NCBI RefSeq assembly: GCF_047948215.1
Contig: NC_134465.1
Coordinates: 15,458,022-15,522,021 of the forward strand
DNA length: 64,000 nt
Origin: Lycorma delicatula
Lineage: Eukaryota; Arthropoda; Insecta; Hemiptera; Fulgoridae
Direction of reading: 5' to 3'
Below are positions 34,822 to 47,200 of this stretch, in pieces (position 1 is the first letter of the stretch; each line of letters starts with the position of its first letter). Below the pieces are notes generated by a model. That model did not search any database. It was not told the origin of the DNA and saw only the letters and a list, made by a program, of their open reading frames with translations. The translations under genes were made by a program, and so were the position numbers.

Positions 34822-36297
34822 CATTTTCTTGTGGACACGATAACTGTCGTAATTTTGTCCCAATCACTTTCAAATTGTTCCTTAAAAATAACACGTTCCT
34901 TAAAAAATCTCGGTCGAGTTCGTTAACGTCAAAAATCTGACCTTGGAGGTGGAAATGGTGGGGGGGGCTTCTATGAAAATAATATAACTTTCTTATTAAG
35001 TAAAATATCGAATTCGTTTAAGTTCCTACAATTCTTTGGATAAGGGCCTAAAAATTATACAGGTAAATTTTTTTTATATCATCAACCATTGGACCGGGGG
35101 TTGAAAAAATGAGGTTTCGGAGATAAAAAAGAATCATACCTTCCATAATAGGCAGAGTATCGAATCGGTTTATAGTGGTTGTTAGTCCTATAAGTGTTCC
35201 TACAAGTTTTGTCTGAAACAATTTTTGATATGACCAACCCTTACTGCAAGGGATGACCAAAATGTTGCTGGAATTGTAAGAAGATGGGGTTTGTCGTATG
35301 CTAAACATGTAAAACATTTTTCACATGTCGTATCGAGTAAATTTGAAGTTTTACTTAACTTGAAGGTGGAAATATTTTTTATCCCCTACTTCGCGGTGAA
35401 ATCTACCTCCGCCTTCCGGCGTGCTGAAAGGGATTTTTTCTTTTACATGATAAAAATAACAAAACTTTTACATAACAAAACGAGTTATCAACATATAAAA
35501 ATGAGGTTTCAGAATATTTTGTGCAGTAGGATACGTTTTGAGCGCTTAATTGTGTATTTGAAAACGATCGGCCAGTTGTACTGGCGGGTAAAATCAGCAA
35601 TCGGCTGTTCCAAACGGTGGAAACAAGATTTCTAGTGACGCAGGTTTCTTGACAAACGGAAAGCGAGGTCCTTTAGTAACATATGAAAGAGACTCCAGAA
35701 AGCTTTTCGCTGAAAACTGATCGGATACAGTTTGTCGTGGGATAGGTGATATATCTGAGAGCGAAACTACGCTGAAATCGCTGACTGCCTCTCGGCCACA
35801 ACAAGCAGTACCAGTACTGTGTAATTCAAGGTCGTGAAGCCTTCGGGCTTAACGGTATATTTGAACGATATTCGGAACGGTATATTTGATTTTCCCCTAA
35901 CATATAAATACGAAAATCACCCGATAGAAGATGAAATCGTTGGAAATAGCCTGGTAATTTCAACTAAACCCCGCCGATTGTACTATACGATATAACAGAT
36001 GTTATGAGAATATGAACTGCTCGAAATGGTAGTAACAAAGTGCGTCAACTGAATTGGAATGATGAACTAAACAACTACATGTTGTGTTTCTAAGAGTATT
36101 AACACCTACAAGAAAATTATTGATCTGGTGGATGCGCAAGGATTAATTGGTCACACATTCACTCGAAAGGGCGTTCCGAGGAGTGCTGAGGAATCGCACT
36201 AACTCGATAACGATCATGAAGGACTGAAATCGAGTATAATGGACATAGGGAAAAAGTATCGTTAACGCATACCAAATGAAATTAGGAAAATTTCCGA
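32554..36297. other. AT-rich non-coding stretch, possible old repeats
   Basis: No supported gene. A TA run lies at 34768-34819. The stretch 34950-36050 is less AT-rich and has several 65-114-codon frames on both strands without a recognisable motif. It may be an unknown decayed element upstream of the Jockey-like relic. Confidence 0.4.
34768..34819. repeat. TA microsatellite
   Basis: About 25 TA units. Frames coding Tyr-Ile repeats on both strands are artefacts of it. Confidence 0.95.
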
Positions 36298-37694
36298 ATG
36301 TTTGATTTCTCCTTTTCAAATGACCTTCCAATTAAACCCTTTACAATCCACGATGTTTCTTCGGTGATTAACAACGAAGTACATCCAACAAATGCGCCGG
36401 AATATGATTTAATCATCGGTCAGGTTCTTCAAGCATTACCTCGACAAGTGATACGTTTAGTCACTCTAATCTTTAATGATGTTATTCGTATCGGTCATTT
36501 TCTTAGTCCGTGGAAAATTTCACAAATAATTGTTTTAACAAAACCGGGTAAAGAACCAACAGATATTAAATCGTATAGACCTATGAGCCTGCTTCCAGCG
36601 ATCTCTAAAGTCTTTTTAAAAAGAAAGAAGCAGCGTAAATGATCAAATTCCAAATCACCATGTAGGGAGAAACATGCTGCTGTGAAGCAAACAGAATTGT
36701 TAACGTTATAAATGATGCTCTAGAGGATAAAAAATACTGCTCAGCGGTTTTCCTCGATGTCAGTCAAGCTTTTGATAAAGTTTAGCAGGTAGGGTTGCTC
36801 TATAAATTAAAAAAGGTGTTACCGCACGTTTTCTATGTAGTGCTAAAATCTTACCTAGAATATAGATATTTTCAAGTTAAACATAAAGACATTTTAACGG
36901 ATTTGTTGCTACTAAAATCAGGGGTACTTGAAGGAAGCGTTCTCGGACCCATTTTATATGTTCTGTTTGCTCCCGACTTGCCAATTACCCCAGATACAAC
37001 CGTTGCAAAGTTTGTTGACGATAGTGCTATTCTTGCTCTCCATGAAAATCCAGCTACTGCATCTCATTATATTCAAGATTATCTCACTCTTCTCGAATCC
37101 TGGCTAACAAGTTGGAAATAGAGATAAATGAAACGAAGGACGTCACATTTACCCTTCAAAAGGAAAACTGCCCGACCATTTCTATCTTTAACATCCCAAT
37201 TCCAATTTCTCAAGAATGTAATAATTAGGTTTTCATCTTGACCGGCGCTTTACTTGGGTAAAACATATCAAATTTAAGCGATTGCAGTAAGACCTAAAAT
37301 TTAAATATATGTACTGGCTAATAGGACACAGATCTCGGCTCTTAGTAGAAAGTAAATTATTGATTTATAAAAACATCCTGAAACCAATTTGTTCTTACGG
37401 GATCGAATTGTGGGATACAGCAAGCAGTTTCAATATTGACGTACTTGAACGAAAACATTGCGAAAAATGTTTAAAAACATATCTTTGGTGTAGGTATAAG
37501 CAATAACCTCATATATAATGATGTTAAATTACGATCTGTTAGGCAATAAATCTCTCTTTATCAGTCAACGATATCAAAATCGTTTAAATCGGCATTCAAA
37601 TTATATGGTAATCAATATATTGGGTAACACTAACAGCGATTTTTCAAGATTAATAAGAAACAATATTCTTGATTTTACATATCCATTCAATTGA
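36298..37694 (+). pseudogene. Jockey-like LINE reverse transcriptase relic
   Basis: The plus strand carries most of a Jockey-type reverse transcriptase in broken frames. The first frame (to 36642) has PIKPFTIHDVSSVINN, then DLIIGQVLQALPRQVIRLVT, ISQIIVLTKPGKEPTD and SYRPMSLLPAISKVF. About 30-35 residues are then lost. The next part reads NRIVNVINDALEDKKYCSAV, FLDVSQAFDKV (metal-binding Asp region; the usual Trp after it is now a TAG stop near 36783) and KSGVLEGSVLGPILYVLF. It continues with KFVDDSAI, where the FADD signature has Val for Ala but both Asp remain. The thumb-side part has YWLIGHRSRLLVESKLLIYK and PICSYGIELWDTASS (37309-37430) and ends RNNILDFTYPFN and TGA at 37692-37694. A 3' untranslated part may reach about 37880. 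No endonuclease part is recognisable upstream, so the copy is 5'-truncated. Confidence 0.85.
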
Positions 37695-38869
37695 GTGGTT
37701 TTATAAACCAGCTGTACGAAGTCCTCTTCAATTTCATTTCTTTTCGTTATTAACTTTTAAGTTATAAACCGCTGGGTCTGTAGCTTCTTAATGTTTATTC
37801 CAAATTTAACTCGTTTACTTATTGTTCAATTTTAACTCTGAAGAGATTGTAAAGTTACTCTAACGTTATAAAAAAAATCTAATTTATTTTTAAAAAACTA
37901 AAAGATTTTCTTTTGTAGAAACAATGTTATTCTGTCGATGAATATTTAATTACTATGAAATATTTTAATAATAAATATTTATTAAAATAATTTAATCAAG
38001 AAGTCCGTTTTTAATCTGATTTCAGCCTTCTAGGTTTTGGTTAAAGGTAATATTTTTGAAGTAAATACGGCTGAAAATTTCAGTATTTTATCTGAACCTG
38101 ACCGATCGGGTCAGACTAATATCCGTTTTTTTAGCGGCTTTTTCTGGATGGGAAACAACCGTACCTTGCTTCAAATTTCTAGTCGTTACTGTTTTGTTAT
38201 CTGATTTTAAACCTTATTAAATTAAAACTTCTTAAGGAGCGTAATAATAATTCGTTTGTATTAACGTAATAATTATTAAAGTTTTCAATATTTTTTAAAT
38301 ATTTAGGAAATTGGAATATTAATAACGACCGAGTGAACGAATGAGGCATTTTCCATTTACGCATATATACATTTAATGTATATATGTTCTTATGCATGTA
38401 TATATAAGTAACAAATAAATATGAATAGTATATTAAAATAATTATCTAAATAAATATTGGTCTTCCGGTAGTAACATAAAAATTTTATTCTGTTTTTATC
38501 TTTTAACTCAGTTAAATATTATTTTTATTTATAAGCTTTAATTTGAAGGGTGTTACCTTTGTATGACTTATTTTAAATGCAATTGCTTCGATTGATTAAC
38601 CGGTTATCGTCATTTAATTTTGTTATAAAAATGTATTTAATATGTACTTTAATAATGAGAAGAATTTTATGTAACAAAACAGTTTTCCCCGTTTTCTAGC
38701 TTCGATTTAATTTTATTAAAATTATTAGAAATGGAATTTAATGACTGTAAATATTTTAAACGATATATGTTTAAAATTTGTTATGTTTCTTTATTTTTTC
38801 CCCTGTTTTTATTATCCTCGTTGAGGAGATAAGTTCTTAATTCATTCGCTAATTTAGTTAAAAAAGTAA
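37695..38869. other. 3' untranslated remnant and AT-rich stretch
   Basis: The first 180 bases or so are probably the tail of the Jockey-like element. The rest is unassigned AT-rich DNA. Confidence 0.45.
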
Positions 38870-38960
38870 TAATTTCTATTTCTATTTTAATTTCCATTTA
38901 ACAAAGTTATTGTACGTCAAACATAAAAAACAGATGTTTTATTAGTTTATACTTCAAATT
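38870..38960 (+). repeat. Repeat family A, partial copy
   Basis: Only the end of the family is seen: ATTTAACAAAGTTATTGTACG, TCAAACATAAAAAACAGA and TTTTATTAG correspond to 26031-26054 and 40318-40368. Confidence 0.4.
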
Positions 38961-38984
38961 TCTCAATATCTACTGCAGATACGG

Positions 38985-39175
38985 TTGTGGAACTCTTTTT
39001 GTTCGATTTTTCAGGTCGAAAACCATTATAGATCGCTAATTTGCCCTTTAATTAACGTTCTAAAAATTTCAGCACGATCTTATTTCACCGGGGTAGCCGA
39101 AATCCAAGCGAAAGCTTTCACTAGCCGTAACTAGCAAACGAAGCATGTTAGGACTTATGTTTATTATATAAGTCT
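38985..39175 (+). repeat. Repeat family B, copy 1
   Basis: Shares with 54140-54300: CGATTTTTCAG, AAAATTTCAG, ATTTCACCGGGG, TGAAATCC/CGAAATCC and the GTAACT-ACAAAGC region. Non-coding and unnamed. Confidence 0.55.
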
Positions 39176-39212
39176 TTTTTTTTATATTAATTTTTTTTAT
39201 ATTATTCTTAGT

Positions 39213-39755
39213 CCACCGGGCTTGTCTAGCGATTAACTAGTAGTCGGAAATCACTTGTTTAACAGCTGGTTTTCGAAGTTTCTAAGGTTTAAATCCTAGT
39301 AAAAGTTAGTTTCTTTTATACGGAATTGAATACTACTAGGCAGTAGATAAAGGTAACCCACCGGGTTGGTCTAGTGGTGAACGCGTCTTCCCAAATCAGC
39401 TGATCTGGTCCTAGTAAAATCAGTTATTTTAACACGGATTTTAATACTAGATCGTGGATACCGGTGTTCTTTGGTGGTCGGGTTTCAATTAACCGCACAT
39501 CTCAGGAACGGTCGACCTGAGACTGTACAAGACTACACTTCATTTACACTCATTTATATCATACTCATACATCCACTGAAGTATTATCTGAACGGTAATT
39601 ACCGGAGGCTAAACAGGAAAATGAAAAAAATTGGATAAAGGTGTACTTTGGTGGTCGAAATGCAATTAACCACACGTCTGAAGAACGGTTGACCTAATTC
39701 TGTTGAAAACTACACCTCATTTACATGTCATACATATTATCCTAATCTCATTGGA
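39213..39755 (+). mobile_element. Older tRNA-derived SINE, split by a younger SINE
   Basis: The head is at 39213-39354 (CCACCGGGCTTGTCTAGCG as A-box region; AAGGTTTAAATCCTAG as decayed B box). The body resumes after the inner SINE at 39643 with GTACTTTGGTGGTCGAAATG, AATTAACCACACG and AAACTACACCTCATTTACA, and fades near 39755. The divergence of this outer copy agrees with its being the older of the two. Confidence 0.8.
39355..39633 (+). mobile_element. Younger tRNA-derived SINE inserted in an older one
   Basis: Starts CCACCGGGTTGGTCTAGTGG (good A box). It has the family body (GATACCGGTGTTCTTTGGTG) and the complete tail GGTAATTACCGGAGGCTAAA, then an A-rich end. A small deletion between AATCAGCTGATCTGG and TCCTAGTAAA removes most of the B box. 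Exact GATAAAGGT copies flank it at 39346-39354 and 39634-39642, inside the older SINE. The loss of the B box should impair internal Pol III transcription. Confidence 0.9.
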
Positions 39756-40106
39756 CCGTGAGGACGTTTGGTTATTGTTCACTAGTTGAACTGATTGCAA
39801 TGTACGGATTAGGAAAATATTAAACAAATATATATATTACTATTTTTTTTCTTTTTTTGATCGCCTAATTGATTGGTTTTACGCTATTCTTCATGTCTTT
39901 TTTTCTGTTATGTACTAATTTTTTTACGTAAATATTTGTGTTGCATTGTCTACCTTCAATTATTTATTTTATAAATTAATATAATCTATTTCTGAATATG
40001 GAACTTACTGTTGATTAATATTTTTAACATAGCACAATAAAATTAAAAATAATCTTATAAAACTATCGTCTTATTTAATTTTTCTTTTTATTTATCTGTA
40101 ATAATT
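39756..40106. other. AT-rich non-coding stretch
   Basis: Nothing recognised. Confidence 0.6.
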
Positions 40107-40376
40107 CATTTTTTTTTTCTAGATTTTCTCAATATTAAAACGATCCTTGTTTCGGTTTAAAGTTAAAATACAGTATTCTACCTCGTTTCGTTATGTTTTG
40201 TTTTTAATAAAAGTCAAATTTCTGAAAAATGTTCACGCTCGGTTGATGTTACGAACATAGATTTTCTCGGAATTAAATTCCCTACAAATTTCGTTGTAAA
40301 ATGTTATTTGTTTACTGCCAATTTAACAGATTAACTATACATCAAACGTAAAGATTTCTTTTATTACAACAATTTT
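40107..40376 (+). repeat. Repeat family A, copy interrupted by a LINE
   Basis: Close to the 28.9-kb copy up to ACAACAATTTT at 40366-40376, where an RTE-like element is inserted. The repeat resumes at 41236 with the duplicated ACAACAATTTT and TAGCTTTTTACTATAG. Confidence 0.85.
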
Positions 40377-41235
40377 AATCTTTACATGGAACTAGCAGTT
40401 AATGATGTTAAAGAACAATTTAGATTCGGAGTAATAGTACAAGGTGAAAAGATAAAGATGCTACGATTTGCTGATGATATAGTAATTCTAGCCGAGAGTA
40501 AAAAGGATTTAGAAGAAACAATGAACGGCATAGATGAAGTCCTACGCAAGAACTATCGCGTGAAAATAAACAAGAACAAAACAAAAGTAATGAAATGTAG
40601 TAGAAATAACAAAGATGGACCACTGAATGTGAAAAGATTACGGAGGTAGAAGAATTTTGTTATTTGGGAAGTAAAATTACTAAAGATGGACGAAGCAGGA
40701 GCGATATAAAATGCCGAATAGCACAAGCTAAACGAGCCTTCAGTAAGAAATATAATTTGTTTACATCAAAAATTAATTTAAATGTCAGGAAAAGATTTTT
40801 GAAAGTGTATGTTTGGAGTGTCGCTTTATATGGAAGTGAAACTTGGACAATCAGAGTATCTGAGAAGAAAAGATTAGAAGCTTTTGAAATGCGGTGCTAT
40901 AGGAGAATGTTAAAAATCAGATGGGTGGATAAAGTGACAAATGAAGAGGTATTGCGGCAAATAGATGAAGAAAGAAGCGTTTGGAAAAATATAGTTAAAA
41001 GAAGAGACAGACTTATAGGCCACATACTAAGTCATCCTGGAATAGTCGCTTTAATATTGGAAGGACAGGTAGAAGGGAAAAATTGTGTAGGCAGGCCACG
41101 TTTGGAGTATGTAAAACAAATTGTTGGGGATGTAGGATGTAGAGGGTATACTGAAATGAAACGACTAGCACTAGATAGGGAATCTTGGAGAGCTGCATCA
41201 AACCAGTCAAATGACTGAAGACAAAAAAAAAAAAA
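40377..41235 (+). mobile_element. RTE-like LINE, 5'-truncated, with 11-bp target duplication
   Basis: Largest clean copy of this family here. The first frame (40386-40649) has VNDVKEQFRFGVIVQGEKIK and LRFADDIVILAES, the catalytic FADD box of reverse transcriptase, then MNGIDEVLRKNYRVKINKNK and TKVMKCSRNN. A deletion of about 13 bases relative to the copy at 63.7 kb shifts the frame near 40630. The second frame runs to 41218 through EFCYLGSKITKDGRSRSDIK, ALYGSETWTIRVSEKKRLEA, MRCYRRMLKIRWVDKVTNEE, IGHILSHPGI and RPRLEYVKQIVGD to SNQSND, then GACTGAAGAC and an A run. The endonuclease and the upstream polymerase fingers are missing. ACAACAATTTT flanks both ends (40366-40376, 41236-41246). Confidence 0.9.
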
Positions 41236-41246
41236 ACAACAATTTT

Positions 41247-43559
41247 TAGCTTTTTACTATAGTTTTTTTAAAATAAATAATGACATGAATGTATCAAATT
41301 AAACGCGTAATTTAATTCGCAAAAGTTTCGTTGCTGCTTCATTTTATTTTTAAAACAGATATCAAGGCGAAATTTTTCGCAAGATACAATTTGAAAACAA
41401 TTCGTTTCCGGATCCACGTTTATATGAACCTTTTTTTTCACTTGTAGAACATACCTGAAATTCTTTCCATTCCTTCGAGAGACTCGCAGTATATAAATTA
41501 AACATATACCAGCGAGTCCTCTTTCCCCCCTTTTTTACTAGATCAATATATGTGGTATACAAAGGAAGCGACAGATATATTTGTAAAAAACAATTAATGA
41601 AATAATTCGTAATTGATTATTACGTATAAAATAAATAAATTAGAAAAATAACATAGAAACAATACAAATAAAAAATCAGTAAAACAATAAAAATATTGTT
41701 GCGTATTAGTGTTTTGAAGAATATTTAAATTCTTTTAGAATAATAGTTTTCCTTTTAATTGCATTATAAATAATTATTGTACAGAGAAAAGTGCAGAGGT
41801 TAATAAACTTTATTCGTTCTTTTATATCTGTATATTATGTGATCTTTTAAAGTTAATCGACTTCCTGGAACTTAATATAAAAGCACGCTTACCCGCTCTT
41901 ATATATTCATGTATTTTATAATTAATTACATAAAATAATTACGTTAACCGTAGGTGTCCCGGTAGTCAAAGGACTATCGACTTTTACTGTCGCTACCAAC
42001 CACCCTTCTAAAACATAAAAAAAGAACATTTTTTGTTCTGATTTTCTAAGCAGTAATCTATTTGCTCTGAAGTACGTATAAGAATCATATATACAATGAA
42101 TTAACAACTGTCGTCACAGTGTTAATTCTACACGCCGTCTAAATACCGTAATTTATGTAGAATGATTACATAGTTCTTATCTAATTATAACCGTATCAAA
42201 TATACATCCCCTTCCTGTTACATATTTCTGTTCATTACTGTATATTTGATGTAATACTTGTTGAAGTTTTCAGGTACATGGCAAAAGTGGAAGGCCGATC
42301 AAAAGGTATATACATTATGTAATCTGGGTAAAAATCAACTCCCAGTATATATATATTTATTTTTTTACTTAACTTCAGAAATAATAAACAATCGACTTAA
42401 TTATTCGTTCGCTATTTTGTAAAAAACTTTCTTAAGTATTTTTTACTATAGTTGTAATCATCATCGACCAGAAATTCAACTTTCTTTTGTATTCGGAAAG
42501 ATAAAAGATTGTCGTAGATATCATTTGTGCGGTAAATATCTCTTTCGTGAAAATAAGTTACGGTTTTGAAATTATATCGGCATAGTCGGACGCTTAATCG
42601 TAGAGTGTTCATAAAATCACGCAACCCCACGTGTCAAGTTATATTTATTCAACGACAAGTACATAATACAAAAAAAAAAAACAAAAAGAACTAAGCGGAC
42701 TACATTTTTAATTGTTTCCCGCTTATTGCACAATAAATACAGTTTTGAGCTTTGATGCAGGCGTCAACTTGTTTCTTCGTGTTCAGAGCAATTTTCCTTA
42801 GCGTTTCTGCCCTATTTTGTAAATTCTGTCATCGATGATTTCTTTCGATTCATCCGAAGTGTGGGATCCATGAACCGTGAGAGATCCGTGGAGGCCATGG
42901 TATGCTAAAATTACACGATCATTTAAAAATTCCATATCAACGGAGCATGTAGTTCCTTCCGTTTTGCTGTAACTAGCGGTTCGCTCTTCAGTTTCAAGCG
43001 AGGCCGCGAAGTTATTACACATTTGCAGTTAATTTTTCTGTGAAAAATTTGTTTCCTTTTTTTACACTTTGTCGCGAAGTCGTGGACCAAACGTTTATTA
43101 TGACAATGCAACGGCATTTCATAAATAAATTTGAGGGTCTCAGAATTTCATTATCTATTGTTTTGACTGTTAATATTTGTAGAAAGCCTAAACCACACTT
43201 CATCTGAATAAAAACAGTTAAATACAAACACCGCCTAAAATGAAACGTTTGAAACACTACAGCACTGTAGCCATCTTAAAGGCGGTGAAAGGTTTTGCAC
43301 TACTCAAATTCAACACGGGCGTAGTTTAATTTTTTTTTTAGCCTTTTCAGCATCCCCGATTGAAAGTCCAGTCTATCGAGAATGTTTTCTACAGTGGCTT
43401 TCCAGGAGAACGTAAAAACGAATGATGTATGTCGCCCAAACTGTTATCGTATAACACTGATGAAAGACCGCTGCATTTTGAGGGCTACATTTCCTGTTGC
43501 ACGAAACAACCTAGACGTTAAACGAAAAATATTCTATTTATCCGGAATCTGTTTCGAGA
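41247..43559. other. AT-rich stretch with a mid-GC unrecognised patch
   Basis: The first bases continue repeat family A. From about 42720 to 43260 three overlapping minus-strand frames (for example ASYSKTEGTTCSVDMEFLND, and SRPRLKLKSEPLVTAKRKEL) have ordinary amino-acid composition. They may be a frameshifted relic of a mobile element, but I recognise no family. The rest is non-coding. Confidence 0.35.
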
Positions 43560-44258
43560 AAATTAGCCGCAAAAAACATTCTGGCATTCACAATAATACC
43601 GACCGATTAAATAATTGCCCCCTGTGTGGGAAAACAGCGCCCAGACAAGGAAGATTGATGTGCAGCTCGATGAAACAGTGAGGATTATCACCGGTACTGT
43701 TAGAGATCTACTCCCGTTCAGCGGTTGCCTGTCCTGGCTAATATTGCTTCGCAAGATCTGAGGAGGAAAGCAGCTAAGGTAAACTTGCTCAAGAGTATCA
43801 CTTCTCATAAGAGATTTCCCTTGTACGATCCCCTACAGGGTCTACCAACAACTCGGCTGAGGTCACGCAAACCGCCCTGGGCTGATTTAAAAAGCATAAA
43901 TTCCGTTGACGTAGCCTCCAAGTGGCGACAACGCTGGAATGAACGCCCACCTAACAACGCTCACCCGGTTCAAAATCCAACAAACCAACAAAGAAGATTG
44001 AGGGATTCCAGGTACCGCGCCAAACCCGGTCTAGACTGAACCGCATTAGGACGGGTCAAGGGAGATGTGGTTACACCTTGAAGAGGTGGGGGTTTCCGCC
44101 CGTCTGCTGACTGCGACTGCGGAGCGGAAGAGCAGACAGTAGAACATATTGTTACGGAGTGCCCACTTTGTTAAGCCTTTAACGGTGATCTAGGAACTCT
44201 ACATCAAGTGACTCCGGGTGCTCTGGACTGGTTGTCAAATTTGGACATTTCCATCTGA
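43560..44258 (+). pseudogene. C-terminal relic of a Jockey-type LINE polyprotein
   Basis: This part lies beyond the polymerase. VLANIASQDLRRKAAKVNLL (43726-43785) leads to PTTRLRSRKPPWADLKSINS and VDVASKWRQRWNERPP (to about 43950). A frame change gives RIRTGQGRCGYTLKRWG (about 44040-44090), then SADCDCGAEEQTVEHIVTEC (44105-44160), the Cys/His-bearing tail motif. The end is PGALDWLSNLDISI and TGA at 44256-44258. Known insect Jockey-type proteins end this way (remembered, not searched). At least two frameshifts are needed. The start boundary is uncertain; the frame from 43382 may or may not belong to it. Confidence 0.7.
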
Positions 44259-47200
44259 CTGCGGATACACTATGTATGCTTGTAAAACCGTACGATATGT
44301 ATTAATTAATGTTCCACAATAAACTTGCGATGAGATTGTGAAAACGGCACGATTGTTGTACTGCTGTGAAACGACTGACGCTGACGGAGAAATGACTAGT
44401 CACCTTATCCGCGTGTTTTGACCTCGTCCAGTACAGTCTCAGCAAAATATCTTCCTCCCCAAGAAATCTGTAACCACAGAATTTCAAGACAAAGATCGGT
44501 ATCCTTTTTGGGTCGCTTATCTTTATGTACATCGCCGAACACCTAAACATATGTAGAAAACCGGTGAAATCCCATATTTATAACCGGCGGTGTAGTTAAT
44601 TTAAAATACTATTAACCGGTTAATTCCGCGTTGAAGTACTGAAAAGTAACTTAGTTTATAATATTTCATTTATATTTTACAATCTAAATCAATCGTAAAT
44701 TGTATTAAAAGAGTTTATAGAAATATTTTGGAAAAAGAAAGTGAAAAAGAGGTACAAACTGAACAGGTATGTAAAATAATGTCTTTCAATAGCCGTTTCT
44801 TTGCAGTATTTTATAGAATTTTTTACATTGTCAACCGAATAATCTAAACGCTCTAGATGTCATACTTAGCTTTTGACGTTCTAACAAGTGGTGATTTTCA
44901 TGATACCGTGCTACTTCTTGGAATAAAGAACATACATTCTAGGTTTGAGTGCGGGTGCAAAAATAAATTTTCTGAGCATTCATTTTACAGATTTAAATTT
45001 GATTCGTTTTTATTTATTTATTTATTTTGAGAATAGTTTTTAATTTTAATACTCGATTTAATTTGTTTGTAACGTCCCCTTTTTTCTGTAAATTCAAATT
45101 ATGTTAATCTTCAGGTTTACCTAATGAATTTATATTTTTTGTAGGTATGGACGGAAAAGGATTATTACGATATATATATATATATATCTTTTTTAATCAT
45201 CACTTTATTTATCCACTATAATTGTTACTTCTTTTTGTGTTTTTTTTAATTTTTAAGGGAAAATTCAATCTTGAAAAAAAGAATTGCATAATTTTTCCCT
45301 CAAAGCCGGTAAATAGTCGTCAACAATTTTGTTGTGGACGGTTTACACACGACAATAAAATAAATAAACGACAATATCGATTAAAATAAATTCCTTAACG
45401 AAATACTGCAATAGAAAATTGATGATTTAGGTACGATAAACCAAGAGGAGGCAATAAATGAATTGCTAATATGAAAAAAAAATTTAATTACATATCTATA
45501 CACGAACGCGCGTGCGCACATACACACATATATATTTATAGTTTGTGTAGAATACTGTATAACTGTACAATGTAACTACGATTTCGAGTAATATATAGCC
45601 GTAGGAAAGTGAAAATGTTTATACGTGGTCTTTGTATAAAAAGGATATACGTCTCAATTTCTTATGTAATTTAAGTTACATTTTAAAAAAAAAAATCGGT
45701 ATACGTGTACGAATTATAAGAATAGAACGGAAACACATTGCATTTCCGCAAGGTGTGTTCATTTTATTTTGGTTACATCTCATTATTTTATTGTGATGTT
45801 TTTTTTTAAATACATTTTCACACAAAACAATAATAACAACAATAGTGAAACTAAAAACATCTAATAAGCAATAAATGCAGATATATCGGTCAAGGCTTTC
45901 TTTTATGATATATACTTTTGTGGTAGGGATTATTATTGTTGGTACGTTGGTACTATTGTTATTAGCGTTATTATTTTTATTATTGTTGTTGTTGTATCTA
46001 ACCGAATAATTAAATATTAATACGATTGTATTCTGTGTTTATCTTGTTGTAGCCTAATTTTTGTCTTTTCTATTCTATTCGGTATTTATTATTATTTTTT
46101 TAATACTTTGTTACAGTGTCTTGTCAGTATTTAAAAATGTTAACTTGACAGGAGTTTATTATTCCAGACAGCTGTGTTATTATATGATTATTATAAAATG
46201 TATTGAAAAATTTTCTTTTAATTTTTGTCCGTTGTTATTACATTGTTCAGAATATAACAAATACAGGATAAAAGTTATAGCGCCACATGGCTATTTTAAA
46301 CTTAGACTTTTCCTACTAAAATGTATTAATTTATTATTTTCCGCGGTTTAAATGAACATATACGAGGATGAACGCATATAATTTTCACCGAAAAAAAAAT
46401 CAAATTAGCGCATCTATGTAATACGATGGCCTATAACCGTTGTAGTATTACGACGGTTATAGGCCAACTGACGCAAGACTAAATCTAGAAAAAAAAAAAA
46501 GCTCACTCTTATTAACGACATAAAGCGGTTTCTTTATCTTCTTCACGGAGTCAAATTAATTTTTACATATCGGCTAGTTGACCTAATAGAAATGCTACTG
46601 ATATTTAGCGTTTTTTTAATTCTTTTCACTGCAGGAAATGTGCTATATTTAATAATATCATTACCCAGAAAAAGCTACTCGGGTAGTTTTATCTCGGATG
46701 ATGGTACTATTTTCGGTAGGAAACAATGCATTCTGTTACATACTATTTTCACTTAGTACGAGAATCGTGTATCGGTATATATTTATTAAATTTAAGTTTT
46801 ACATATAAATATTTCACATCGATTTAGAAACAACAGAAAAGTTTTCGTATATCTTAAAATCAGAAATGTAATCCTCTTAAAAACTCTCACTTTTTAAAAA
46901 ATTACTCTCGATTGATGTATACGCTTCCTTTTAAGGATTTTTTAAATGTTTTTTCATTGTTTTATGATTGTATTTCAATAAACTATTAACCTTTTTTGAT
47001 AATTGTTTAATGAGTTCAAAGAACGTTTCGAAGTTAATAAATAACATGAATATGCTGTGTCTATCTGCGGATGTGATACAAATTCTTTTTACCAAATTTA
47101 TGATTATTAATACAGTTATAAAAAATCATACGATATTTACATTTAATTTTTAATAGTATAGAAATGCTTTAGATTTTCATTTTATTTTATTTTTTTCTAT

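Noticed and set aside
34549..34926. 125-codon frame and its antisense partner
   Set aside because: The length comes from a TA microsatellite translating as Tyr-Ile repeats on both strands.
35291..35635. 114-codon frame overlapping a 65-codon antisense frame
   Set aside because: Both strands are open, no recognisable motif, and it lies in a patch that may be an old repeat.
39612..41230. Idea that the main SINE borrows its tail from the RTE-like LINE
   Set aside because: The SINE tail (GGTAGTTACCGGAGGCTAAA then A-rich) does not match the RTE-like 3' end (GACTGAAGAC then A run), so a different LINE is the likelier partner.
46061..46351. 96-codon hydrophobic frame
   Set aside because: AT-driven codons and a Phe/Ile/Leu/Tyr-rich product without a motif or neighbouring gene signals; typical of AT-rich non-coding DNA.
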